A stretch of 64,000 nt of DNA, from contig CP099842.1 of the NCBI GenBank assembly GCA_030062745.1, forward strand, positions 1,798,001 to 1,862,000, in the 5' to 3' direction. Source of the stretch: Capitulum mitella (Eukaryota > Arthropoda > Thecostraca > Pollicipedomorpha > Pollicipedidae). Position numbers and translations under genes: made by a program. A model generated the notes under the pieces. It was not told where the DNA came from. It saw only the letters and a program-made list of their open reading frames with translations, and made no database searches. Positions 24,301-37,300 of the stretch are shown here, piece by piece (the stretch's first letter is position 1; every line of letters begins with the position of its first letter).

Positions 24301-25870
24301 GCAATTAAAAAATAGCCCAATTGTAGGCATTTCATGCCTTGCCACCATGTCTTCAAAATAATCTTGAATCAATTCAGCTAGCCACCGCCTCAACCAACAC
24401 GAGTTTGAAACTTGGAGCATCTCCATGAGACAAACCAACACCAACTTTTAAGCACTGAAGGCTGACAGACGTGCCATGAAATTTGATGTCACTGACAGAC
24501 CTATCAAAAGGTGGCTGTCTCGAAACTCGAAATAAGCTGAGACTGGAAAGGGACAGGAAGGTGGACTGGGACTGAACAAGGACAGGCATGAGTGCTTTGG
24601 AGGAAACACGGACAGGCAAGGGAAACTGGGACAGTACAGAGATGTGGAGGACCTGGATGTGGTAAGGAAAGAGATGAGGAGTAACAGAATAAGCATGAAA
24701 AGGTATATTAGGACAGAATGGTGAAAAGGGGTTGGGCTTGGAAAAAGACAAGCAAAAGGATGGGAAAGGGACAGGGACAAGTAAAGGGATGGGGCCATCA
24801 ATTTCTGTTTCAATGAGTCAAATTATGCAGTTGGTTCTCAAGATAAATAGGACTGAGGTGTTTAAGGCCCCCCAGTCTGTGGAAGGTGATGCAATACTTT
24901 AGTCAATGCCAGGTTAACAGTCCCATCAAATATACCCTCATTGCACCAGTCCCATTTCAGTAAGTATTTGCTTCTATCTCATGATCCTTGTTCCCCTTCC
25001 TGCCTCTCCCATCCCATCCCAATCTACTCCTTGTCCCTGTCCCATTACAGTCTCTCTTCCTGTCCTATTCCATATTGTTCCCCTATAGGATGGGACCACG
25101 AGGGAGGAGGCAGGAATGGGTACAATAAAGGGATAGGTTCAAATATGAACTAAAATGGGACTAGTGCAATGGTAGGATATTGGATGGGACCATTAACCCA
25201 GCACTGACTCAACACATTTCATCACTTTCCTCAAACTGGGGGGCCTTCAACACCTCAGCCCTGTTTATCTCGAGAACCAACTGCACAATTTGACTCATTC
25301 AAACAGAAATCGGTAGCCCCATCCCTTTACTTGTCCCTGTCCCGTGCCTGTTCCATTAGTGCTCATCCCCCTCCTAACCTCATCCAGGTTCTCAGCACCT
25401 CTGTACTGTCCCAAATTCCCTTGTCTGTCCCTGTTCCCTCCTATGCACTTATGTCTGCTCTTGTCCAGTCCCAGTCCACCTCCCTGTCCTGTTCCAGTAT
25501 CATCTCAACTTATAAGCTTATTTCAAATTTTGAGACAGCCACATTTTGATAGGTCTTTCAGTGACATCAAATTTCATGGCACGTTTGTCAAACCGCCATT
25601 GCTTAAAAGTTGGTGCTGATCTGTTCTGCAGAGATGCTCTGTGCTTTGAAATCATGCCAGTTGTTGAGGGGGATGGGTAGCTGAATTACTTCAAGAATTA
25701 TTTTGAGCAAGCTGTGATGGTGCCAAGGCACTAAATGTCTGCAATTGGGCTATCCATTAATGGTGTATCTTTTGGTACCAATATGGCTTAGTAGCTATGA
25801 AAGCCCCAGAGTTATGAGAAGTGGGAGGCCTGTGCCTAGAATACCCCTTTTCTGACACCCCAGGCCATCG
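21350..25870. other. AT-rich, CpG-depleted block between UBA1 and the next gene
   Basis: Long runs (for example 21670-22440 and 22800-23460) contain no CpG at all, while TG and CA are abundant. The flanks on both sides have ordinary or high CpG. I find no convincing exon. The right edge coincides with the end of the foldback element at about 25862. Confidence 0.75.
24205..25862. mobile_element. Foldback (long inverted-repeat) element
   Basis: The stretch from about 24205 to 25020 is matched in reverse complement by about 25088 to 25862. Paired landmarks: TTCTAGGCCCAGGCCTCCCA against TGGGAGGCCTGTGCCTAGAA, ATGGTACCAAAAGAT against ATCTTTTGGTACCAAT, and ACCAACTTTTAAGCA against TGCTTAAAAGTTGGT. 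By eye the arms are roughly 80% alike, with a pyrimidine-rich loop. The arms give mirrored open frames sharing VLVQSQST-type residues. No transposase is seen. It may be a foldback/MITE-like DNA element or two opposed copies of one repeat. Confidence 0.75.
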
Positions 25871-27074
25871 TGGGAATAAAAACAAGCCAGGCAGTGCCGG
25901 GCTAATCTAACACAGGCGCATGAGGGCCGTTTTTCACTAATTCCCCACATGCGCATAAATTCTACACTTACTTGACAATTCGGGCTGCCAATAGGATTTC
26001 ACTCGGATGAAAGACACCCAATAGACGGGGATTCAACCTGAAATCACAAGCTACTTTCAGAACAATGGACGACTGTATTCATGTCCACACATGCTTCCAA
26101 ATCAGCTCGACAAAACCATTACTCATTTCGATCCGAGACGATTGCCATATAACGATTATTCTTTACCAATTCACTGCCCTTTCACAAGCGTCTCACCCCT
26201 CTTCGGCTCCAAAATGGTTCGGGACGCGGACGGATGGAGACGAATCCTGTTCATCGCATGCTTCGAGCCCTAGACACGCTCAACTTTTAGATTTGAATGA
26301 AATTGTTTAATGACGTCATCATTTTTATAATGTTTTCTTGTTCAATGATATGTCAGTAAAATATATTTAAAATATGTTTTTCCTTGAAATATAAATCATT
26401 TCTATATCAAAACAGCAGTGGAACAATCTAATTAACTTTAACGCTCCGCAACAAGATCCGGCCGTCAATTGCAATCTCCAGCCCGATATGTTTTCGGAAG
26501 CGACTGACCCGCGGTATCTTTTATGCTACTCGGCAAGGCATCTACAGGGGTACGGTAACTCCTCTTCACTAGGGGGACCGAGAAGCATTTTGGGCCAGTT
26601 CTTTCCAGTCAACGTCCATCGGGTCGATGCCAGATTTCAGAAAAGTTGGTGTGAGGCTGAAGCTCCCCCGGCCCCATGGTTTCCGCACCTATGAGTACAT
26701 AGCACGCACCATGGAGTAGTATGTTCAAGATTAACATGAACTGTCATGGAATCGGTGTAAAAATAAAAAAATAGTGGCTAATAGTAACTTATGCTATTAT
26801 GCCCGAAAGACCAGTCACTCATGAGTCAATGAAGTCTCCTGATGATTTAATTATGTCACAGAGAAATGTGCTGTTCATGCTCATAGAACTTAAAAATTAC
26901 AGATGGTGACTGTTTCAATTAGTTTCGTGGTATTAGATTCTCATTTGAGTATAGGCTCTTGAAGGCACTGAATACGAAAACTGCAAAACTACTATATGGC
27001 TCATTTCCGTGTACTTTCCTGAATGTTGTAGTTATTAGAACTGCTTGCCATATATTTGAAGGTGAAATAAGTTA

Positions 27075-27425
27075 CACTGGCACAGCTGGGAGGGGGGGCT
27101 AGAACACTGGCACAGCTGGCCAGGGGCCTGCGACACACACACACTCGTGTGTATTTTGTAGTGAAATCCATAGCACATCATTTCCCCATCAGGTAGTTTT
27201 TGTACAATTTCAGTTCTCACCAAGCTCTGACCCCTTCAAGAAAATCCTGGCTGTGTACTTGGTAAGTAATCATACCATTGGGAGTTTTGCAAGGGTAATC
27301 ACAGGGTATGGCCAATTGATAGCTGAATGTCATTGGCTTAGGAACATGCCATTTTTGCTAGGGTAATCATGGTATGGCCAAATGATAGCTGAATATCATT
27401 GGCTTAGGAACATGCCATTTTCACA
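27075..27425. repeat. Two short tandem duplications upstream of the unrecognised gene
   Basis: CACTGGCACAGCTGG occurs twice near 27076-27110. A unit of about 65 bp, starting GGGTAATCA and ending AGGAACATGCCATTTT, is duplicated in 27290-27420. Both lie in CpG-poor DNA. Confidence 0.8.
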
Positions 27426-27507
27426 TGTGTACTATCATGATTTAATGAATTGACCAGTTCTGGACACCTTACCCAAAATTTTTAAGAAACTTTGTGTTGT
27501 TGCAGTG

Positions 27508-30500
27508 ATGTCACCAACAGAAGATACCTGTCAGATGGAAAATAATCCCAGTATTCCCATTCTGGGGTGCCGCTGGGGACTCGGGGAAGGTGTCAGCCTG
27601 GAAGTCTTCAAGCCAATTCCAATTCCTCCTCATCTGCTGCGGCAAAAGGTTTGTCTGGAAAATATGTTATCCTGGCATGACATAAAGGCTCATTTTTGCC
27701 ATGGCAGACACATGGCTGCCTAAAAATGGAAACAAATGTGCTGCATCATTATGTAGGCAGTGGGCCAGTGTGATTTCCATTGTTCTCCATGCATCACAGT
27801 GTGTGAATCAGTCTTAGTTTAGCATAATGTGTTATGTTGACATTGATTTGTGTGGCATGTTTGGCCAGAGTGGAGGAGGCTAGGTGATATGTAGTTTCAC
27901 TGGTTGGGAGTGTGGCAGTCCCCAGATACCAGTGGGAGAAAATGTGGGTCAGCAGTTTGAAAGTTTGTTGACCATGGTGAATGATAATGACTACTTGCTC
28001 GTAAAATAAGCTTAGCCTTGAAATTAATTGTTGATTGCCATCTGCTACCTGGTATCATTTCCCACTAAACAGCTTCATATTGAACAGAACATGTGATATC
28101 TTTTCATATTAAACAGATTTAACTTTGCTCAAAGCAGAACTAATTTTCTGCCTTAGAAATACATGTTGGAGTTGAAGCTGCAATACCAGGATTTTCCTGT
28201 TGCTGGGTGCAAGAGTATTGTTTTTACTTTCTGTCTCTCCTCACTGCTGCTGTCTCCATCTTCCTGCCATCTCTCCTGAGCGGTTCTGCACGTCTGCTGC
28301 CCCCCGTAGGGCCGGCGGTGGCCGGACTCGTCGCGCCGCCTGCAGGGCCGCGGCCGGGCCAGCGTCCTCGGGCCGCACGAGGACCTGCTGCAAACGCCCG
28401 GCGAGTTCCCCATCACCGGCGTCACCGGACTGTCCATCAGCGAGCAGATCAGCCGGGTGAGGCGCCCATTGTCGTGCCCGGTCGGACCGCTCGATACACG
28501 GGAAGGTCGGGCCGTGGGAAAAGACTGGGCGCTGACTGACATGGGCTGACAGCTGGGCCGAGTTTGAAATTATGCTGGACTGGTGTCCAGCCCTGGCCTG
28601 ACTGCTGTAAGACGACCAGGCCTGTTTTTTGGCGTCACAAACCCTGAAAAGTGGCTTCACTCGGCACGTTTCTGAGGCGTGCATGGTTGCTGGAGTTTGC
28701 TGGTAGATGGTCCGTCAACAGAGTGACACATGCGGGCAGCCCAGCTGCGCCACCCGCTCGGTGTGACTCCCGTGCCGTCTGCCGTGGCCCGTTGCCGCCG
28801 GATCTGCGGCGAGTTGTCGGTCGCGATCGGTCGGTGACGACCTGTGCGTGGTTGGACGGTCGGCAGGTGGACCTGCCGATCGACACGGAGCCCTGCGACT
28901 ACAAACAGCACATCCTGCCACGCCTGTCGGACGAGGACTCGCCGCCGTCGCCGCCGGCTCCGGCGCAGCCCGAACGGTGCGTGCGGGCTGCGACGACCGG
29001 CGCCCGCTGAGCGGGCGGGCCTGGGACTGGGGCCTGGGACCACGGGGGACACGCGCACCTGGTCTCTGGCTTGGCTATGTTGTGGGCTCGCTATCCCACT
29101 GTCCATGGCTCCTCGCAAAACAGCCGGAACGCCTCTATTAAAAGAAATGCTGGCACGGTTGCTGGGAATTGTCTCGTGCTTTGCGTGATCAGAGAGTACG
29201 TCCGGTCGCAATTTTGCCTGTGTTTGCTGCATTCCTGGTTGGCCGGGAAGGCTTCTGTAGTCGGGCCGGGCCTGGAGCGCGGGCCGTCCGCGGCGCGCGG
29301 CTGACCGGCGGCGGCGCCTCGGCAGGATCGGCCGCAGCGCCGAGCCGGACTGGCGCCGCCAGAACGACTGGGCCGGCGTGCTGGAGCCCTGGGGCGACGT
29401 GGCCGCCGTGGAGTCGGCCCAGCTCACCAGCAGCATGAGGACCGCCGCCGACACCGGTGAGCGGCACCCTCGGGCGCAGGGAACCCGGAGGGCCGGCGGC
29501 CGGGTTGTGGGTCGGTGAGCGGCACTGTCGAACGCAGAGGGACCGGAGAGCCAGCGGCCGGGGGTGTGCTTTGGTGAACGGCGCCCTCGGACGCTGGAAG
29601 ACCGGAGGGCTGGCGGCCGGGCTGTAGTTGGGTCGCTGGTGAGTTTGCGGACTGAGACGTGCTTGGTGCAGACGCCATTTTGTCTAGGCTCTGGCTGTAA
29701 GACGCTATGAACAGTCTTACGCGCAGTCGCAGTCCGTTGTGTCATACTGCGTATCTCGTGAGACACTACGAGAGCAAATGGTAGATTATTTCGAATAAAG
29801 CTGTGTGCGTGAGTTTATTCATTCTGGCCTGAATTCATGAATGTAGTGAGCCGGCCTGAGGACGAAACGCACGCCGTGCCGTCCCGTGAGCCGGGCCCCG
29901 GGTCGTCACCTTGCGCCGCCGTCCGGCCCTCAGGCGCCGGCGACGCTGGCCTGAAGGCGCTGCAGCGACTGAACGCGGTCTCCGACTCTGACCCGGACGT
30001 GCTGGAGGAGTGCACCAACTCGTCGGATTCGTCCTACGGTGAGCCCTGCGCGTCGGGGCGACCCTCCACATCGGAGACTGCCCTTGGTTCGTCCAGATTA
30101 CCGCGGTGCACCTTCATAGCTGTAGGTTCTGTCCCGTTTCGTAATTCTGCTCTCCACAAACGGCAGCCGTGCGACAGGTCTTCTGTTTTGCTGTATGTGC
30201 ACTGCGTGGGCACGTGTTGTTGCTGGAGATCGGCTCGAACGCGGGGCGGATTCTGGAAGCCGTATAGCGACGCCCGTTGGCGCTGTTTTCCGTCGCCTTT
30301 CCAGCCCGTCGCCAGGACTGGTCCCTGTTCCAGCCCGGCGCGTTCTTGTGTCTTCAGAGTGGCGGCCTCGCCGCCGCTGGCGTCCTCGGCCGCCGCCGCT
30401 CGGCGAGGACAGCTTCCCGCCGCTGCCGGGCGCGGCCGCCGCCCCCTCCTCCTGCTCCGGGGCTCAGGCGGCGGCCGGTGGGTCCCAGCCGGCGCCTGCC

Positions 30501-31263
30501 GGGACCCGGACGGCCCCGGCCCAGCCGTCTGCGGTCCCGCCGCCGGCTGAGGCGGGGGCGGCGCCGGCGGCCGCCGAGCCAGCCGCCACTGGGGCAGCCG
30601 GCAAGGAGGTGCGCGTGTCGGGCGTGACGGACGAGAACTGGGAGCAGGTGCGCCAGTTCGCCGAGCAATACGGCACCGTGGTGGGGCACCGCCGCGGCTG
30701 TGACGGTGACAGCAGCGTCGGTGAGTACCGCGGAGGGCGGCGCGGTACTTAAGGGTACCAAGCGCGGCGGTAAAACTTGTCCGCAGTGAGCAGTGGCACT
30801 GTGTTGGGATGTCGTGGAGGATAATACGGATGCGGTAGCGTGTTGGGCGCCTGTCTGGGCTGTCTGCGACTAACCGATGTATGTTTGGCGGCAGGACCCT
30901 GTCATTAGTTGTCGTTGCTGGCAACGGCTGAGTGGCTGCTCTACAGCGTTGCGGCCTCTGATCCTTTGGCCTTGTGAACCTATAACGTTTTTTTACTACC
31001 TTTTCTTCTGTGTTCTGTTGTGGAGAAGAAGCCGTCATCGCCATTGCTTTATGTGTTCTGCAGTTGAAGACTGCTGTGACTTCCGTTTTTGTACTCTGAC
31101 GTTGAGACACCCCGTGTGATGATGCGGCCCGCTGTCGGCAGGCTGGGTCACCCTGTCACCGCCGGACACAGCCGATTGGCTGCTCTCTCTGCAGGAGCAC
31201 ACGCCGTGCGACATTTCCGGCGTGGTCTTTTCCCTGCCGAACGGAGACGGCGCCGACTTCTGA
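27508..31263 (+). CDS. Unrecognised seven-exon gene, 401 aa, possible C-terminal RRM-like fold
   Basis: Exons: 27506-27648 (ATG at 27508), 28310-28456, 28867-28976, 29326-29456, 29847-30038, 30358-30720 and 31142-31263 (TGA). Every junction has AG/GT and matching phase (0, 0, 2, 1, 1, 1), and the sum is exactly 402 codons, which strongly supports a real gene. The N-terminus is mixed (FKPIPIPPHLLRQK, GEFPITGVTGLSISEQIS, then DWRRQNDWAGVLEPWGD). An acidic/Ser stretch follows (SDSDPDVLEECTNSSDSSY), then about 80 residues of Ala/Pro. The last 80 residues alternate strand and helix: KEVRVSGVT, DENWEQVRQFAEQYGTVVG, GWVTLSPPDTADWLLSLQ. This resembles an RRM or related alpha-beta fold, by inference only. 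I do not recognise the family. Upstream exons are possible, because exon 1 follows an acceptor. Confidence 0.7.
27649..28309 (+). other. CpG-poor intron of the unrecognised gene
   Basis: Intron from GTTTGT at 27649 to CCCCCCGTAG at 28309. CpG is rare until about 28270 and becomes common at the next exon. I see nothing else in it. Confidence 0.6.
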
Positions 31264-33140
31264 CTTCGCTCCAGCCCCGCGTGACGTCATCGTGCAGTCG
31301 AGTTGTGACGTCACTGCGCAACCGTGCCCGGCCCGGGAGCAGTCCCGGCCTAGGCGGCGAATTTTGCCGCGTTTTCTTAATGGGGCGGGACCCTCAGGGA
31401 CGGCAGTGCGCTGGCTGCCGTTGTTCGGGGACGGTTTGAGATTGAACTCGTGATTGTGGCTCAGACGGATACGGGAGCTCCCCTGCGTCCCGAGCGCCGG
31501 CCGTGTATCCCGCTGATGACATCCTCATCGTTTTGGAACGTAGCGGAGCCTGACGGTGCGTTGAGCAGCGGTTTCGACTGGAAGGTTAAAGTCATTGTCA
31601 TTCCGTTTTTGTCCGTCCAGAGCCTGATGTCAGCCTGGCCTCGTGTGGTAAATCGACAGGTGCCGTAAGACCATTCTGCTGTGGTACAGTGCAGTGTCTG
31701 CCCACCAGCATTTGGAGCACTCTGTGGTTTGCCTCTCCCCTTCCCCTCTGTGCCATGACCAATGAAATGTGTTCACTCCAACACGGGTTAGGTGGCTAGA
31801 CTTTGTCGTGTACTGAATGATTTTGCAACTATGTGGGATATGCGATGGTAGGAACTCGACCCGCTATCACCGGTATGTAAACTAGTCCTTGTAATGAATG
31901 AAAATCAGGTGCAAACTCTATGCGCTGTTCAGTGGTTTGTTAACTGCTCGTCTTTATAATGAATGGAAATCGATGTACACCGCGCATGTCGTCCTCGTGC
32001 GCACTTACGCCGTGATTATGGACGTCGCCTGTACGGCACGTTAGCATTCCTGAAGTCCCGTGAGTCCGTGAGAGCCAGTTGCCTGTGAAAGCCTCTGCAC
32101 TTACAACGACATCGTAAGTCTTTTCCGCCGTGCCATTGTGTCCGCTGACTATCCGCCGCTGGCTGCCGTATGCTGGCGGCGGCCGGCCGCAGCGCTGGGC
32201 CGGGGCAGCAGCGGCGATGCGCTGCTCCCAGCGGCCGGCGGCAGCGCTGGGCCCGAGCAGTGGCAGTATTCCTCTGGTCCCGCTGGGTCCGGCCCTCGCG
32301 CGCCTCGGCTCTTCAGTGCAGCTGGCGGTCGCCGGCGCCAGCCGGAGCCGTGGCGCCAGCACGCCGCTGCTGGACGGCTGTTGGTGCAGTGCCCACTGCC
32401 AGGTGTTCACGTGCTGTTTGCCGTGGCACCGTCCGTCCGCTGGCGCAGTGTCTGCGGCCGTGTGTTCACGTGCCATGCGAAATGTCTGTCCGCCACCTGC
32501 CGGAAATCGCGGCCCCGACCGAGCGGGCGCGGAAGTGCCTTCCCCTGGGAACGTGGTTTGGGCCTGTCCACCGCACGGTGTTGTCAACCCAACAGTTTTA
32601 CCGAAGATGTTTTTTGTCAATACAATGCAGTTGAGGTATGTCATATTGTTTCGAGGCGGCTCCTCGCTTCGGCAGTCGTGAAAAAATGTACAGGAGCGAC
32701 GTCTATGGATTTTCTCGGAAATGTAACCGGGCTTCAACTTTCATTCGCATAAGGTTTACGAAATAGCTTTTTTCGCATAGAGAAAAAACCCATTCGCTTG
32801 CAACGAGAGACAACCGGCTTCACCGATGCGTGGATGGAAATGCGCAGAATACACATGGATGTTACGAATGGCTCCTACCCGGAGAAAGTCTACCTAAAAA
32901 CCATTACAGCATGTCCTGTAGAAGACTTATAAACCGGCGATTGCAATGCACATAATTTTTAGAAGCGTCTAAAACAAAACAACCAAAAACTGCTGGATAT
33001 GCTGCCCCACCCCTCTCTTGCTACTGTGCAGTCACGGCATAGGCGGACCTATCTGCCTAAACTTGCAACAGGCTCGAGGCGTACATACACGCCGTCCGGT
33101 CATCCAACCCCTGCCTTCGGCTACAGCAGTTTGTGATCCC
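31264..33140. other. 3' flank of the unrecognised gene; no recognised gene
   Basis: Two TGACGTCA sites lie at 31282 and 31306. The stretch 32140-32600 is GC-rich with open frames in all three forward frames, which argues for composition rather than coding. No polyadenylation signal stands out. Confidence 0.4.
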
Positions 33141-33144
33141 TTAA

Positions 33145-34360
33145 CCCTATTCCCGGCAGGGGGGGGGCGGATTCCGCCCCCCTCGGGTTTTTTGCTTGCC
33201 AATTCCAGGCTTTTTAACGCAGCCTCACGAAACTTGCTGACTTTTCCTAGCTATTCTTTCTACGTGCTGTGACAAAATTTCAAAATTCTATTTTGCCCAG
33301 GGGCGGAGCCAGGCAACGTTTTTGGGAGGCACCTCATGCCATTTTTGGCCATGTTGAGGGTAAAAGGAAAATGTCTGCCAAAAACAGAGTTTTAAAGCCA
33401 GAACTTAAAACTTTATATGGGTGCATAGCGAAATAGTTGGGCAATGTGCAGATGTAATTTTGTTTATCTGAGGTCACTTTACAAGGTCAGGTCAAGGTCA
33501 AAAGTCAAAATTTGTTTTTTTGTTATAATTTCGGCGCCATTTTTTGAAATGCCAAACCCGGAACATATATCACGTAGAAGGGTGCCCTCTACTTGTGTGC
33601 CAAGTGTCAGCTTGATATCTGGTCGGGTCACGGAGATATGACCTAAAATGTCAATGCGCGTACACTATATCGCAATAGCCATGAAATGAAATTTTTGAAA
33701 TAGAGTGAATTCAAACGATTGAAAACGTTAACAGACAATATTAATGCACACGAGATCATTCCAAGTGACCCCAAGGTCACTGGAGGTCATTTAAGGTCAA
33801 AGGTCACAAGTTGATCTGAGAAACGTGTGACCGTGACAGCTCCCCCTTTTTCATGTCCCTGGCACCGCTTATGCTAACATTATACAAACATTGTAATGCG
33901 ATTTGTACTTCTTTAGTATAACATGACTAGCAGAAGCCAAAAAAGGGTGTTTGCCTCTTTTGTTCATTCAGTTGTTAAAAAACTAATCCTCCTATTTTTG
34001 AAACCCTGTGAACGCCCATGAATTTTCTCCAAATTTCAGATTTGTTTACCCATGGTAAAAGCCCTATCCATAATCTCTCGATTGATGCCAGTTTCATTGA
34101 AATCGGTCGATAAACAACGGAGTTATAAGAAGTCCAAAAGTATCCCCCATTTTGACCCTTTTGCCCCCCTGTATCCACAAATTTCAAAATTTAAAAAATT
34201 TCTTTTTATAAAAGTGTAGTTCACGTCACGGCGAATCGATTGCCATTTGTTGCAATGAAATCGGACAAGTAGTTCTCGAGATCTCAGGGGGGGCCGAATC
34301 CGCCCCCCCCCCCCTGCCGGGAATCGACCATACCGTCTAGCCTTCCGGGAATTAATAGGG
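33145..34360. mobile_element. piggyBac-type non-autonomous DNA transposon (MITE)
   Basis: A 1216-bp element flanked by TTAA (33141-33144 and 34361-34364), the hallmark target duplication of piggyBac elements. Ends are CCCTATT...AATAGGG. A longer subterminal inverted repeat, CCCGGCAGGGGGG followed by CGGATTC and a C-run, lies at about 33152-33190 on the left and 34285-34325 on the right. The inside carries AGGTCA-type half-sites and no transposase frame, so it must be moved in trans. Confidence 0.8.
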
Positions 34361-34364
34361 TTAA

Positions 34365-37300
34365 GGTTATGCAAAATGTATGAAGAAGCTGACAGCTTTT
34401 CATCGCACTTCTCTCCTCTTTTCACTCACCCGGGACTTTCTTTGCCGCTGTTGTGCTCGGTCTATACCGCCTTTTATGCATGAATATGTAAAGAAAATGG
34501 AAATGTCAGGAGGTTTTTATTTAGTAGCCCAGAACTGGTTCCTTATATTTTCATCACTAAGCCTGATCACGAATCTTTTTGGGGGATTCATGATCATCTC
34601 TATGATGCAGACGCGCAGAGTGTAGACGTTAGTGGCTTGTTCATTGTTCGTAAGTATGGCGATATTCAATGACATAATGTGTTTTCCAGCTGCTTTGATG
34701 AACTGACTCCGTGAAGCCGGACGAGCTTTATCACATGTAGGAGTAGTACTAATCAGATAAGCCGGTGCTCTGAGATAAACCGGCTTGAGCATTTTAGGAG
34801 ACAGAAACGGCGCTGTCATCTTCAGAGGCGATGATATCGTGATTGATGATGGTAAATGCAAAGAAGTATGCTTCAGAAGTTCTTCAGAAAGAAATGGAAA
34901 TAAATGGTTCTGCAGGGTATCTGTGGTTTCCATATGTATTTTGTGTTAGTGAACCAATGTATGTACTCTCAAGCTTTACAGTTCATGTTAAATGAATTTG
35001 GTGCCCAAATTTTGATATGCAGGAATTTCTTCCTTGTGAATATTCTCTTGTCACAAGCCTTTTGATAATGGCTCTGGTTATGTCCATGCTCAAGCGGCTT
35101 CCCATGCATGTGTTTGAAATGGACAGGTGCCTGAAAGAAGATTTTGGTTCCTGAAGCAGGTGCAAGGTATTTGTTTGAGAAAATGTTGCTTTGAATTTTA
35201 TCCAGACTTGAATGAAATTCTTATATTGTTAATGTTTTTATGGATTTGTTGGTGTAATAGCAGTGATGCTATATAGAGTAGTGCACAGGTAAGTGTCTAA
35301 TCCTGTTTCAGATACAGTCAACATTGTCCAAAACAAATATTTTGCTACTGTGAAAGGATTAAACACAGGATTGGAAAAATGTCTTGTTGCCTGCTCCAGA
35401 GTACATAGTTTTGGGGTGACTGCAGCAGGAAAAAATAAAAAATTGTCATACTACATAACAAATGCATTTTTATCAACATAGCATGCCCAGGAAATGCACA
35501 TAGCCTCATGTCTGTGTATTTGTTATTGGAATCTAGAGGCCAGTTTACTTTTCATGCCATTCTGCATAGTGCCTGATTTTGTAATTTTTGTTTCATGGTC
35601 ATGTCATTTTGGAGAAGAGTACATAAAATATCATTTTTATAGTGCAATTTTGGGAGTTTGTAATTGCCCATTTTCCATTAAGAAATACTAAAATTTCCAC
35701 ACAGAATAAATGTGGTCATTATGCCCTCAAACACTATTGAAGGAAAATCCAAAAGTTAACCATATGAAGGACTATGACTCTGATATTTAAAAATTATTCT
35801 ATCAATTTGATTTTATATATTTCTCCCCTCTGCATTGGAAAAGGCATACACTAAATGCATTATATGTCTGAGATTACATTTTATCAGAAAGCTCTGAAGT
35901 ACAACACCCCTGACTGGACTTGAGTCATACTCAGTAGCTTGGTCCTAAACCTAAACCAAATAACCAAATGGGATGTGTCAGCAAGTCATTATTGTATGTG
36001 GCATGCCATGATCTTGTGGGCCTGATGGCTTGATTTGTTGACTTGCTGATGTGATTTTATTTGATTATGTGTGTCTTCATCCCATATATAATGCCATATT
36101 TCCCTCAGCTCCAAGCTTAGGTATACATATACAGTGAATGTTTGCAATTCTTTAGCACTTATCATTGTTCAAAAGAATGGTTCAGAGAATTTCAGGGGTC
36201 TGTTTGTTTCTGGTGTTAACAAGTAAAAGATCTTTTGTGAAGCAAATTGCATATATGCAGCAGAGGCATTGCTGCATGGTAGCATAGCTGTTTTGGCTCA
36301 ATGCATATACATAGTAAATGAGATGAGATTGGGTGGGAATTCTGCAAGTATTTCTTTCAATCTTTGGGGCTAGTTAATTTGATTAATATGGTTTGATTGA
36401 GGTGCAGAAAAGTTTTTCTTCTTCGGAAACCTTCAGATAGAATTCCAGTTGATGCCCACTGTCTATCATTTAAGACATTTTGTGGTTTTCATTTTTGTGG
36501 TAGCCAACAGTTTTTCTTTGGAGTTTTCATTGGCAAGAAAAGTGGTGACTGCCATGTTCTTGCCTCATTTAGCTTGAATATATGGTTCAGATTTGATGTA
36601 CTATTTTGACCACCAATAGTGTTGTTGAAGTACATTGGAGTGAAGAAAAAAATCAGAAGATATAGATTTGTTTTGGCATTTTATCAATTGATTCTCATGT
36701 TAAGTATCATTTGTCTTATATGAGATAAATGAGAACTTCATGCAAATACCCTTGCACCTTGTACCTTGGGGTTATCAACATATTGTCAGGCTTCAAGGTC
36801 TACAGGACCTGGTCTCATCATGCTTGTGGCATGTGTGCAAGTACATCAGTTGTACACTGGTGTATATTTATACATGCATTGGTACCAAACTAAACGTTTT
36901 TACTCTATTAAGACTGTACTTCATAGTATGTTATTACATTTGTTAAGGCATGATAGTCTTCATATGTTACATGAGTCCATTATGAGTTCTGGAGGTCATT
37001 TATATTTAGGTGAGTGTTGTAGGTAAGGCTATTTGTCATTTGGTATCACCCCTCTGTGGTAAATATTCATCATGCCCTGTAGTGTGTTATCTGTGTGTCA
37101 GAGCATTTGGGTTTTTAGAACCTCAGACCTGTTTTTGATCTGTGTGCTACAAAAGGTGATCATCAACAGGCAGGGTGTTTTCTCTCAGGCTGTACTTTTC
37201 ATGTGGACTTGCTCCCCCTCCCCCCCCATATTCACTTTTATTTGGAATTGCACGTAGAGATCTGATCCTTCCAGTGATAGAGCAGCTTGTAGATGTTTTG

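Noticed and set aside
26560-26582. CTCF-like motif TCACTAGGGGGACC between CpG blocks
   Set aside because: A single partial motif match without other support.
32130-32750. Overlapping open frames of 150-200 codons after the unrecognised gene
   Set aside because: Three frames are open at once over a GC-rich stretch, no domain is recognisable, and the preceding gene already closes cleanly at 31263.
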